The translations under genes and the position numbers were made by a program. Positions 8,601 through 16,549 of a DNA stretch of 46,249 nucleotides are shown here, one piece after another; position 1 is the stretch's first letter; each line of letters begins with the position of its first letter. Source of the stretch: an uncultured Verrucomicrobiales bacterium (GTDB lineage: Bacteria > Verrucomicrobiota > Verrucomicrobiia > Verrucomicrobiales > Akkermansiaceae); NCBI GenBank assembly GCA_937934595.1, contig CALGZA010000012.1, forward strand, positions 1 through 46,249, in the 5' to 3' direction. The notes under the pieces are model-generated. The model was not told the DNA's origin, searched no databases, and saw only the letters and a program-made list of their open reading frames with translations.

Positions 8601-8981
8601 ATGGAAAATTTCGAACCAAACAAAAACGTCCTCGGTGAAAAAATCACCCCCTGCAGCATCGACCCCATCACAGGATTCTACCGAGATGGTCACTGCAACG
8701 TCGGCCCAGACGACCACGGCTGCCACGCCATCTGCTGCGAACTCACAGATGACTTCCTAGACTTCAACAAAGCCACTGGAAACGACCTCACCACACCCAG
8801 ACCCGAATACGGATTCCCAGGACTCAAAGCCGGAGATCGCTGGTGCATCTGTGCCGCTCGCTGGTCAGAGGCACACGCCGCCGGATTCGCATGCCCCGTC
8901 ATCCTAAAAGCCACTTCAGAAGCAGCTCTAACATACGTAAGCAAAAGCATCCTAGAAGAATTCGCACTTCTCGAAGGCTAA
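8601..8981 (+). CDS. DUF2237 family protein
   Basis: The 126-residue protein matches the DUF2237 family closely. It has NVLGEKITPCSIDPITGFYRDG near the start, a middle block with several cysteines (CNVGPDDHGCHAICCELT), GNDLTTPRPEYGFPGLKAGD, and RWCICAARWSEA followed by a conserved acidic C-terminus. The length is typical. The family is widespread in bacteria and eukaryotes but has no established activity; the conserved Cys and Asp residues suggest metal or ligand binding, which is inference. It has no signal peptide. The gene follows the orphan fragment by 9 bases. The ATG at 8601 was chosen because the family motif begins a few residues later; an overlapping frame from 8566 is a shadow. Confidence 0.88.
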   Translation: MENFEPNKNVLGEKITPCSIDPITGFYRDGHCNVGPDDHGCHAICCELTDDFLDFNKATGNDLTTPRPEYGFPGLKAGDRWCICAARWSEAHAAGFACPVILKATSEAALTYVSKSILEEFALLEG

Positions 8982-9166
8982 TTAAAACAACCACCATAAC
9001 CTCCCACATCCACCTCAAAAAACTCCATCAAAACCCTCCCTTAACACATCACCACCCTTTTTTACCAAAATAGTTCTTTACGCCGCCTCACACATTGAAT
9101 AGAAATAACCTCTATATCACTCTAAATAATTGACTTGCGAGCAACAATTAACGTTCCAGCAGCCTA

Positions 9167-11581
9167 ATGACTATGTTAATCAAAAAAAAGATCATCACCA
9201 AACTATATCTTATAATAGCCAGTAGCCTCATCATCTTACCCTCCCTCGCCCACAGCCAAACCATTAAAAAAAACCTCGTCATCCTACTACGCTTCTCAGA
9301 TCACCAGAACCGCACACTCCCCACCCAGCAAGACTTTAACGTCTTCATGAACTCTAACACCACTCATCCCACACTAGCACCCACCGGAAGCTTCAAAACA
9401 TACTACAAAAACAACTCATACGGAAAATTCGACCCCCAATCAACCATCACCAAATGGATCAACCTCCCCAATACAGAAAGCTACTACGCCGGAGGAAACT
9501 CCGCACTAAGAGGCGCCCCCAAACTCAGAGACGAAGCCATACCTTTCGCTCTCACACAGATCGATAACGACCCATCCATAAACCTCGCTGACTTTGACTC
9601 TGACAACGACCAGAAAATTGACTTCCTCACCGTGTTCCACTCAGGAAGAGGTGCCGAAATAGGCGGAACAGACGAAGCTGGAGTCAATCCACCAGACAGA
9701 ATATGGGCACACCAAGGCTGGGTCAGCAGCACCTGGAGATCATCTGCTGGTCTAGGCGCCAGATTCTACGCCACCACATCCGCACTCCACGGCCTCTTCG
9801 GAACAGACATCGCGCGCCTAGCACTCATCGCTCACGAATTCGGACACGCACTAGACCTCCCTGACCTCTATGATGGTGACGAAAGCAACGGCGACGGACT
9901 CATCGGTAGTGGCATCTCCAGCCACGGACTCATGGGCACACTATGGGGCGCAGATGCCTCAGGCTGGAACCCCCCACCACTATCAGCATGGAGTAAAGAA
10001 ACCCTCGGCTGGGTTACCCCCACCATCATTTCACAACCAGGAACATACTCCATCTCCAAAGCATCAATCTCACCTCAAGTATTCAAAATAAACAGAGGCT
10101 TCGGATCTCAAGAATACTTCCTCATCGAAAACAGATCAAATAACGACGGCTCAGGCGGCCTCGCCATCTGGCACATAGACAACTCAGCAAGTAACACCAC
10201 TGAAGGATACCCTGGTGACGGACTCTGGCCCAGTAAAAGATACAAAGTCGCACTCATGCAAGCAGACGGACGCTTTGACCTCCAAAGAGACGGCAGAGCA
10301 GACAACGGAGACTTCTACACCGCCGCAGGCCAGTCAGAAATCAGCCCTAACACCGTGCCAGACACAGACTCATACTACCAAGGTAGACTCTCACACTCAG
10401 GACTTCACATCTATGACATCAGCAATGCAGGCACCACCATGACATTCAAAGTTGACTTCCAAGTCACACCCCCACCCATACCAACCACACTCACCACCAC
10501 AGTAAACAACAATGCAGAAGTCACCATAAACTGGACAGACAATGCAACCAACGAAAACGGCTTCATCCTCCAAAGAGCCAAACCAGGTGAACCCTTCGAA
10601 GAAATTGCCAACCTCTCACCAAACTCTAACTCATTCCTAGACACCACAACACTAAACGGTGGATCATTCACATACAGAGTCGCTTCCTATGTAGGAAATG
10701 GAGTCTCCAAATGGTCAAACTCCAGCACAGCCAGCGTTGCCCCTCCAGGAGAATCCACCCCCTACCCAGGAATGATAAACTGGGCTCGTGACCCCATCGC
10801 TGTCGCATCACAATCCACACCCATGCAAGGAACTACAGAAACTCCAGCATCACGCGCCATCGACGGAAACATAAGCGGCAGATGGATTGACAACAGCATC
10901 AGCCAGACAGCCAACTTCAGAACTTCATGGACTGTAAATCTAGGAAAAACAAGAATCATCAACAAAATACGCATCTTCAACAGACACCTAGACGGCCCAC
11001 TCATCACATCTCAATTATCTAACTTCAGCATCATCATTGAAAAACAATTCGGCCCCAGATGGCTACCAGTAACCTCAAAAGACTTCTACACATTAGAAGG
11101 GCATGTCGGTGAATCAGAAGTCTGGGACACAGGCGGTGTCGAAGGAGACAGAGTAGTCATTCGCCTCATCGATAAAAACAGATTATCTAACTGGACACTC
11201 GCACTAGCAGAAGTCGAAGTCTGGGGACCTGACCCACTATCACCAAACACAGATTCAGACGGTGACGGCCTATCAGATATAATCGAAGAATTCCTCGGAT
11301 CCAACCCACAAATACCAAATACCGGCCCAGTCATAACCAATGTAGACAACAATGGTACCATCACCATGAGCCACACCATAAACCCATCACCAGCAGCACC
11401 ACTCACAGGAACCTACGAATGGTCCCCAAACCTAAAAGACTGGTACCAAGTCAGCAGCAACAACGGTCCACCATCAGGACTTACCGTCACCGCAAACCTT
11501 AACTCACCCACAACCCCCATATTCACACCAAACTTCCCTCAACAAAACATATTCCTCCGCCTCAGAGTCACACAAAACTAA
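9167..11581 (+). CDS. Secreted M6-type metalloprotease with fibronectin III, discoidin-like and TSP3-like domains
   Basis: The 804-residue protein has a signal peptide (about 1-30, ending LAHS-Q). An M6/immune-inhibitor-A-like peptidase domain spans about 33-430, with the zinc motif HEFGHALDLPDLYD (H223, E224, H227; candidate third ligand D233) and a DFDSDNDQKID calcium-like loop at about 142-152. A fibronectin type III domain follows at about 433-530, then an F5/8-type discoidin-like domain (about 535-690: NWARDPIAVASQS through AEVEVWG), then a thrombospondin-3-like loop SDGDGLSD near 697 and a beta-rich tail. The architecture suits an exported enzyme that binds glycans or surfaces while digesting protein. 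A second ATG two codons in is an alternative start. The gene stands alone and ends at a strong terminator. Confidence 0.9.
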   Translation: MTMLIKKKIITKLYLIIASSLIILPSLAHSQTIKKNLVILLRFSDHQNRTLPTQQDFNVFMNSNTTHPTLAPTGSFKTYYKNNSYGKFDPQSTITKWINLPNTESYYAGGNSALRGAPKLRDEAIPFALTQIDNDPSINLADFDSDNDQKIDFLTVFHSGRGAEIGGTDEAGVNPPDRIWAHQGWVSSTWRSSAGLGARFYATTSALHGLFGTDIARLALIAHEFGHALDLPDLYDGDESNGDGLIGSGISSHGLMGTLWGADASGWNPPPLSAWSKETLGWVTPTIISQPGTYSISKASISPQVFKINRGFGSQEYFLIENRSNNDGSGGLAIWHIDNSASNTTEGYPGDGLWPSKRYKVALMQADGRFDLQRDGRADNGDFYTAAGQSEISPNTVPDTDSYYQGRLSHSGLHIYDISNAGTTMTFKVDFQVTPPPIPTTLTTTVNNNAEVTINWTDNATNENGFILQRAKPGEPFEEIANLSPNSNSFLDTTTLNGGSFTYRVASYVGNGVSKWSNSSTASVAPPGESTPYPGMINWARDPIAVASQSTPMQGTTETPASRAIDGNISGRWIDNSISQTANFRTSWTVNLGKTRIINKIRIFNRHLDGPLITSQLSNFSIIIEKQFGPRWLPVTSKDFYTLEGHVGESEVWDTGGVEGDRVVIRLIDKNRLSNWTLALAEVEVWGPDPLSPNTDSDGDGLSDIIEEFLGSNPQIPNTGPVITNVDNNGTITMSHTINPSPAAPLTGTYEWSPNLKDWYQVSSNNGPPSGLTVTANLNSPTTPIFTPNFPQQNIFLRLRVTQN

Positions 11582-11610
11582 CCAAAACCTCTACACCAAA
11601 AAACAACAAA

Positions 11611-11635
11611 GCCGCTTATTCAATAAGCGGCTTTT
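11611..11635. terminator. Bidirectional terminator between the protease gene and tRNA-Val
   Basis: GCCGCTTATT and AATAAGCGGC form a 10-bp perfect stem. TTTT follows on the plus strand and an A-rich tract precedes it, so it can end the protease transcript on plus and the tRNA transcript on minus. Confidence 0.85.
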
Positions 11636-11640
11636 ACAAA

Positions 11641-11716
11641 TGGTACAAGGTGAGGGACTTGAACCCCCGACCAATTCGGTGTAAACGAACCGCTCTACCA
11701 ACTGAGCTAACCTTGC
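11641..11716 (-). tRNA. tRNA-Val (anticodon TAC)
   Basis: The minus strand folds into a full cloverleaf. The acceptor stem GCAAGGT pairs with ACCTTGT (the first pair is G:U), the D-arm is GCTCAGTTGGTAGAGC, the anticodon stem is GTTCG/CGAAT with loop TTTACAC and anticodon TAC, and the T-arm is GGGGG-TTCAAGT-CCCTC. CCA is encoded at 11641-11643. The length is 76 bases with the usual five-base variable loop. Anticodon UAC reads GUA and GUG valine codons. The terminal G1:U72 pair is uncommon but tolerated. Confidence 0.95.
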
Positions 11717-11947
11717 ATTTAATTTGTTTGTCTAACATCAACCTACTTACGTTTGGCGATGCGAAACGAAAAATGCATTAATTCTGAAAATCTACAAGAA
11801 AAAAAGACACCTACTCTAAAAAAAATATTCAAACCCACTCATTACTCCTCGCAAGTAAAAGCCAAAGCTTGCAAAAATAAATCAGTCCTCTAAAAACCAC
11901 ACCACACATCAAATTTACACACAACTCAACGATCCAATCACTTACCC

Positions 11948-12910
11948 ATGGAAAGCATCGCAATAATGACATCCGGCGGAGACGCCGCCGGAATGAACCC
12001 CGCAGTTAAATGCGCTGTAGAATACTCCCGCAAAAAAGGATACAAACCATTCCTCATCAGAGACGGACTCAGAGGACTCATCGATGGCAAAATCTCAGAA
12101 GCCACCCGCGCAGACGTATCAGGCATACTTCATCGCGGCGGAACAGTTCTCCGCTCATCCAGATCAGAAAGATTCTTTCAATACGAACACCGCAAAACCG
12201 CATACGAAAACCTACAAAAACTAGGCATTAACAAAATCATAGTCATCGGCGGTGACGGCTCATTCAGAGCCCTAAATCAATTCTACGAAGACTTCAACAT
12301 CCCATTCGCAGGCATACCTGCCACTATCGATAACGACATCCCAGGTACCGACTACTGCCTAGGTGTAGACACCGCCCTCAATGTAATCCGCGAATCCGTT
12401 GACTCCATTCGTGACACAGCCACTTCTTTCAGCAGAGCATTCGTCATCGAAACCATGGGAAGACACTGCGGATATCTCGCCATCACCAGCGCCCTATCCA
12501 GTGGAGCAGAAATATTAATTGCCCCTGAACTAGAACACGACCTTGACTCCATAAGAGAGAGACTCATAGAAGACTGTGCAGCAGGTAGAGATCACATCAT
12601 CGCCATCGTCGCAGAAGGCACTAACATGGGTGAAAAATTAACCAGCTGGATCACTACCAACCTCAAAATGGATGCCAGACTCACCGTCCTCGGTCACGTC
12701 CAGCGCGGTGGTTCCCCCACAGTCAGAGACAGAATCATGGCATACAAATTCGCCGTAGCCGCCGTTGACTCTCTAGACGCAGGTAATACGAATCAAATCA
12801 TCGTATTCAATGACGGCAACTTCGGTTGCACCCCCATCAATGAAGTAGCAGATGCAACATACACGCTCGCACCAGAACTTCTCAAGCTCTCTGCTCACCT
12901 AGCCAAGTGA
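11948..12910 (+). CDS. pfkA: ATP-dependent 6-phosphofructokinase
   Basis: The 320-residue length is that of bacterial PfkA. The phosphodonor loop GGDGS (101-105) has Gly where pyrophosphate-dependent enzymes have Asp, which points to ATP. PATIDNDIPGTDYCLG (124-139) carries the catalytic D128, and ETMGRHCGY (about 168-176) and VLGHVQRGGSP complete the substrate site. It phosphorylates fructose 6-phosphate to the 1,6-bisphosphate in the committed step of glycolysis, in the cytoplasm. The N-terminal loop reads TSGGDAAGMN in place of the usual GGDAPGMN, a mild variation. The start is the ATG immediately before the first beta strand; there is no Shine-Dalgarno. It is transcribed alone, with an 87-base gap to the PspA-like gene. 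Confidence 0.94.
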   Translation: MESIAIMTSGGDAAGMNPAVKCAVEYSRKKGYKPFLIRDGLRGLIDGKISEATRADVSGILHRGGTVLRSSRSERFFQYEHRKTAYENLQKLGINKIIVIGGDGSFRALNQFYEDFNIPFAGIPATIDNDIPGTDYCLGVDTALNVIRESVDSIRDTATSFSRAFVIETMGRHCGYLAITSALSSGAEILIAPELEHDLDSIRERLIEDCAAGRDHIIAIVAEGTNMGEKLTSWITTNLKMDARLTVLGHVQRGGSPTVRDRIMAYKFAVAAVDSLDAGNTNQIIVFNDGNFGCTPINEVADATYTLAPELLKLSAHLAK

Positions 12911-12997
12911 TTCCAAAATCACACTAGACTTATACTTGCAGATTGAATAATAATCAGTAAACATCCAAACAATTCAAACACTACAAAAACTAAACCA

Positions 12998-13771
12998 ATG
13001 TTCAAAAGAATAGGAAATCTAATCAAAGGATTTTTCGGACTCTTCATCGGAGGACTCGAAAAAAGTAACCCAAAAGCACTTCTAGAAGTCGAAAAAGAAA
13101 ACCTTCGCAAGCAAATCTCTAAATTCAACCAAGGTCTCGCATCTCACGCAGGACTCGTAGAGAAACTGATCTCACAGGTCAAAAAGCTAGACAAAGAAGA
13201 AAATGATCTCCGCGCTAAAACAGCTGCTCACCTCAAAGCCGGCAACAGAAAGCTCGCAGGCGAATACGCTCTTAAACTCAAAAAAGTTGATGCCGAACAT
13301 GATGAAATCGCTAGCCAGCTTGAATCCTCAGAAGCTAGATACAAAGAACTCATCAAAGCAAGAGACATCTCCGTCAAAGAAGCTCGTGATAAAATCGACG
13401 ACTTAAAACGCGGCCTCGATGACATCGAAATCCAAAAAGCCACCGCAGAACTCAATGAAATGGCTTCCGGCATGATCACCAACCTCGGTGGCGCTGGCGA
13501 TACTCTCAACAGACTTGAAGAACTCGTAGACGAAGAGCGCACCAAAGCCGCTGGCCGCAGCAGAGTCGCCAGAGACAGCATGGACCTCTCTGAAATTAAC
13601 ATCAAAGAAAACGAGCAAGAAGCACTCCAAGACATGGCTCTTGCTGAATTCGCAGCAGAACAAGGAATCGCTATCGAAAGCTCAGATGCCTCAGCCTCAT
13701 CATCACCAGAGCCAAACACTGAAGATGAAACTCCATCATCTGGCGCAATGGGACCCGGAGTAACGCAGTAA
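12998..13771 (+). CDS. PspA/IM30 (ESCRT-III-like) family protein
   Basis: The 257-residue protein starts with an amphipathic segment MFKRIGNLIKGFFGLFIGG, the membrane-sensing helix typical of PspA/Vipp1. It continues as long charged coiled coil to about 205 (for example EKENLRKQISKFNQGLASH and EARDKIDDLKRGLDDIE) and ends in a Ser/Pro-rich acidic tail. Known members form rods and rings that protect or remodel the inner membrane under stress. The tail after about 225 is longer and less ordered than in E. coli PspA. There is no adjacent pspF, pspB or pspC, so the control differs from the enterobacterial phage-shock operon. A strong terminator follows. Confidence 0.85.
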   Translation: MFKRIGNLIKGFFGLFIGGLEKSNPKALLEVEKENLRKQISKFNQGLASHAGLVEKLISQVKKLDKEENDLRAKTAAHLKAGNRKLAGEYALKLKKVDAEHDEIASQLESSEARYKELIKARDISVKEARDKIDDLKRGLDDIEIQKATAELNEMASGMITNLGGAGDTLNRLEELVDEERTKAAGRSRVARDSMDLSEINIKENEQEALQDMALAEFAAEQGIAIESSDASASSSPEPNTEDETPSSGAMGPGVTQ

Positions 13772-13802
13772 AATAACCCAACTTCAAATCTTTAGTTCTA
13801 CC

Positions 13803-13842
13803 AAGCGCCTACTCAACTCATGAGTAGGCGCTTATTATTTAA
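13803..13842 (+). terminator. Intrinsic terminator after the PspA-like gene
   Basis: AAGCGCCTACTC and GAGTAGGCGCTT form a 12-bp perfect stem with a 7-base loop, followed by the T-rich tract ATTATTT. Confidence 0.88.
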
Positions 13843-14003
13843 CTCATTCTTATTAAGTTACACCTTATCTAAAAGATAAAACACACATTATCTCTCTCTC
13901 AGCCATTGTAAATTCAAAGCAAATCATAAACACGAATTAACATTACATTGTAATCACTAAATTTATATTTGACATATGCTAAGCCCCCTAGTAACAGAGG
14001 CCC

Positions 14004-14210
14004 ATGAACAATAGACTCATTTCATCGTACCCTAACGATAAATCTGACACATTTGCCAAGATCCAACAAAAATACTTCGGGAAGCAGCTAGCTCACAATG
14101 AAGAAGTTACACTCACCAAAGAGGAATTTCGGCTCATTTGTGAGGACAGCCACGAGCTAGGCAGACTCAGAGAGAGAGCACTCAAATCAGGCTCACTAGG
14201 CTTAAGGTAA
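14004..14210 (+). CDS. Small uncharacterised protein
   Basis: The 68-residue frame encodes a soluble, charged protein with no signal peptide. The second half (VTLTKEEFRLICEDSHELGRL and then REKA-like charged residues) looks like two amphipathic helices, the sort of fold seen in small DNA-binding or adaptor proteins, but I recognise no family. Support for a real gene: a strong terminator sits 30 bases past the stop, and a TTGACA hexamer lies at 13969-13974, upstream of the ATG. A -10 box at the usual spacing (TAACAG at 13992-13997) is weak; if used, the transcript would be nearly leaderless. Confidence 0.6.
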   Translation: MNNRLISSYPNDKSDTFAKIQQKYFGKQLAHNEEVTLTKEEFRLICEDSHELGRLRERALKSGSLGLR

Positions 14211-14239
14211 CTATCACCTTTATTAGAATACCAGATTAC

Positions 14240-14276
14240 AAAAAGCTCCTCTAAACCATGTTTAGAGGAGCTTTTT
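14240..14276 (+). terminator. Intrinsic terminator after the small gene at 14004
   Basis: AAAAAGCTCCTCTAAA and TTTAGAGGAGCTTTTT form a 16-bp perfect stem around CCATG. The flanking A and T runs make it usable on either strand. Confidence 0.88.
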
Positions 14277-14395
14277 AAATTTAAAACACACCCGCTCACC
14301 CACCCCCCTATCATTGAAAACTATTATTTTTTCATTCCTTTTGAATAAAAGACATCACACCCAAGTCAAACATAGTGAACCGTAAATAAAGAACT

Positions 14396-14758
14396 ATGAA
14401 AAAAATACTAACATACTTAAGCATCATCGCTGTCACACTAGTACTGACTCCTAACAAACTAGAAGCAAGGCCATACGCACAAAATAGCATTGTATACAAA
14501 AGTGGATATTCTTCATGCGGCTGCCCCATATACACTAAAAAAGTACTCAGCCATTTCAGCAGATATGGAACCCCTATCTACAAATACTATAGACACCCCA
14601 GCAACTGTAACTGCACCAGCAGAGTCTACCGCTCAAACAGATACTACCAGCCAAGAAAAGTATACCACAACAAACGTAAATGCAGTAATCGTAGACACCG
14701 TAACTATCGCAACCGCCACAGAAGCAACTCAAGAATCAACGTAGTATTCACAAGATAA
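14396..14758 (+). CDS. Small secreted Cys/Tyr/Arg-rich protein
   Basis: The 120-residue protein begins with a clear signal peptide (MKKILTYLSIIAVTLVLTP, cleavage around LEA-RP). The mature part has five cysteines, in CGC (about 42-44), CNC (about 71-73) and a later single Cys, and is dense in Tyr, Arg, Asn and Ser, ending in an Arg/Asn-rich region (HRNYRNRHRSNSR). The two CxC pairs and high positive charge suggest an exported structural, metal-binding or polyanion-binding protein; no family is recognised. It has its own terminator, so it appears to be an independently expressed gene. Confidence 0.65.
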   Translation: MKKILTYLSIIAVTLVLTPNKLEARPYAQNSIVYKSGYSSCGCPIYTKKVLSHFSRYGTPIYKYYRHPSNCNCTSRVYRSNRYYQPRKVYHNKRKCSNRRHRNYRNRHRSNSRINVVFTR

Positions 14759-14792
14759 ATATACTCAAAACAAACCTCAGATATCAAAAAAC

Positions 14793-14825
14793 AAAACGGA
14801 GACTCCCAGAGCCTCCGTTTTTTTA
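14793..14825 (+). terminator. Terminator shared by the small secreted protein gene and the convergent TraB-like gene
   Basis: AAAACGGAG and CTCCGTTTT form a 9-bp stem with an 11-base loop, followed by a T-run. The A-run on the other side would serve the minus-strand gene ending at 14841. Confidence 0.8.
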
Positions 14826-14840
14826 CACACAAGCCCCCCC

Positions 14841-15719
14841 CTACTTATTTGCCTTCTTCTTATCTATATTCCAAGCAGTCATCCAGAACTGATGCTTCTT
14901 CTTAAACCCTTGAGCTAAAATCCTCTCTTCCATATCAGGAAAATGAGCCGCTCCATAAAAAATACCTATATTCTTCTTACCTGCCTTAACCTGTCCCTCC
15001 ATCACCTCCAAACACTTAACATTCCTATCACCAATGATAACACTCTTCCCCGCAAAAGCAGCTATCTGATCATCACCCGCCCCCAAAGTATGAACCAAAC
15101 TCAATTTCAACATATCACTATTGCCAGACCACAAAGCCCGCATCATCTTCAGCATACTAGGTTGTTTAACACCCTTGGGCGCGCTCTGCGCATTCTTCAG
15201 CGCAAAACTAAACAAAGACTCCTTCTTCTCACTCTGCAGTCTAGTAAACTCCTCCATAGTCAGATCAGCATGCACAAAATTCTCTTTACCATAATCCACA
15301 TGCTCCTTCTGCCCCGCCAATGCCAACCGCTTTTGCATTGAATTATACATCGTGTCCAAGAAACTAAACTGAACATCCACCTTCTTACCATCATCCACCT
15401 TCTTACCACCCTCCATCTTATCACCCCCCACCATCTCAAAAAGCAACGCATCATACTTCTCAAACAAAACATTCAGATCCGTAAAATACTGCTTATCTGC
15501 CACATGAACCGCACCTATCAGATCAACCTTCAACCCATCCCTCACATAACGAGTCACTGAAGTTTGTAACTTCACCTCATTCCCACCTTCAGACACCCTT
15601 ATAAAATCAGTCTTCGCTTCCTTCTTCATAGGCTTAGCCACTTCCTTAGCCTGCCCGCAAACAACCAAAGGCAAAAACACAGCACCCATAGCAAATATAA
15701 ATTTTGTAAAATGTTTCAT
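14841..15719 (-). CDS. TraB/TIKI-like exported protein
   Basis: From the ATG at 15719 the protein is 292 residues with a signal peptide (MKHFTKFIFAMGAVFLPLVV). It contains the paired motifs of the TraB/TIKI clan: GAVHVAD with H72, an acidic FEMVG with E95, and near the C-terminus GIFYGAAHFPD with H259, preceded by IIGDRN (228-233). In TIKI proteins equivalent GxxH and Glu residues hold a metal for proteolysis; whether this member is catalytic is unknown. An upstream in-frame ATG at 15806 would add 29 residues ahead of the signal peptide and is rejected. It is convergent with the preceding small gene and divergent from the DUF1080 lipoprotein gene. Confidence 0.75.
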   Translation of the reverse strand: MKHFTKFIFAMGAVFLPLVVCGQAKEVAKPMKKEAKTDFIRVSEGGNEVKLQTSVTRYVRDGLKVDLIGAVHVADKQYFTDLNVLFEKYDALLFEMVGGDKMEGGKKVDDGKKVDVQFSFLDTMYNSMQKRLALAGQKEHVDYGKENFVHADLTMEEFTRLQSEKKESLFSFALKNAQSAPKGVKQPSMLKMMRALWSGNSDMLKLSLVHTLGAGDDQIAAFAGKSVIIGDRNVKCLEVMEGQVKAGKKNIGIFYGAAHFPDMEERILAQGFKKKHQFWMTAWNIDKKKANK

Positions 15720-15823
15720 AGCTTGATCAACATGAACCAGATCAATGAGATATCCAGAGAAAAATAACTCCCACTCACGTATTAAAAGTGAAATAATATC
15801 CCACACATGCTAGTAATACTAAC

Positions 15824-16531
15824 ATGAAAATCCCCAGATCCACCTTCACTGCAGCTATCCTCTCTATGACCATAGCACTCCCAGCGTGTAACGAAAATAA
15901 AACCCCAGATCATGAAATAAAACCAGCACCAGCCACCCAGCTATTCAATGGCAAGAACCTTGAAGGCTGGTATATCGTTGGTGGCAATGGCGAATATAAA
16001 GTAGAAGATGGCTGCATCGTCGGATTCGGAGAAAACATCAAAGATAACACATTCTTAAGAACTGAAAAAACATTCAAAAACTTCGAACTCACCTACCAAT
16101 TCAAATTCGACCACCTAAAAGGTAACTCAGGAGTCATGTTCAGAGCTAAACAAAAACAATCAAAAGACGGTAATGGCCGTGTCTTCGGATACCAATGCGA
16201 AGCAGATAACACAAAAAGAGCCTGGACTGCCGGACTTTACGACGAAGCCAGAAGAGGCTGGCTCTTCCCTACCAAAACAGAACATGACAAAGAACAGGCA
16301 AATCAATTCACAAAACAAGGTAACATCATCTTCAAATGGAACGACTGGAACACCATAACCATCAGATGCAAAGACAACCACATCCAAACTTGGCTCAATG
16401 GAGAAAAGCGTGTAGACTATACTGATAACGACAAACAGCACGACACCAGAGAAGGCTTCTTCGGACTTCAGGTCCACGGAGGTAAAGCCTTCCAAGCCCG
16501 CTGGAAAAATATTTCACTCAAGCAACTCTAG
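15824..16531 (+). CDS. DUF1080 (3-keto-disaccharide hydrolase-like) lipoprotein
   Basis: The 235-residue protein has a lipoprotein signal with lipobox LPAC (Cys22), then one DUF1080 domain: LFNGKNLEGWYIVGG near 40-54, GNSGVMFRAK near 101, WNDWNTITIRCKDN and a closing FGLQVHGGKAFQARWKNI. The domain is a beta-jelly-roll lectin-like fold, abundant in Planctomycetes and Verrucomicrobia, and some members hydrolyse 3-keto-disaccharides. The protein is probably anchored to the outer or inner membrane. The next gene, for a CxxCH dehydrogenase, starts 18 bases after its stop, and this pairing is common in the phylum. It supports a joint role in oxidising and cleaving sugars (inference). Confidence 0.92.
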   Translation: MKIPRSTFTAAILSMTIALPACNENKTPDHEIKPAPATQLFNGKNLEGWYIVGGNGEYKVEDGCIVGFGENIKDNTFLRTEKTFKNFELTYQFKFDHLKGNSGVMFRAKQKQSKDGNGRVFGYQCEADNTKRAWTAGLYDEARRGWLFPTKTEHDKEQANQFTKQGNIIFKWNDWNTITIRCKDNHIQTWLNGEKRVDYTDNDKQHDTREGFFGLQVHGGKAFQARWKNISLKQL

Positions 16532-16549
16532 CTAAATATACACCGCACC

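Noticed and set aside
13228-13719. 163-residue minus-strand frame
   Set aside because: Ser/Leu-rich antisense shadow of the PspA-like coiled-coil gene.
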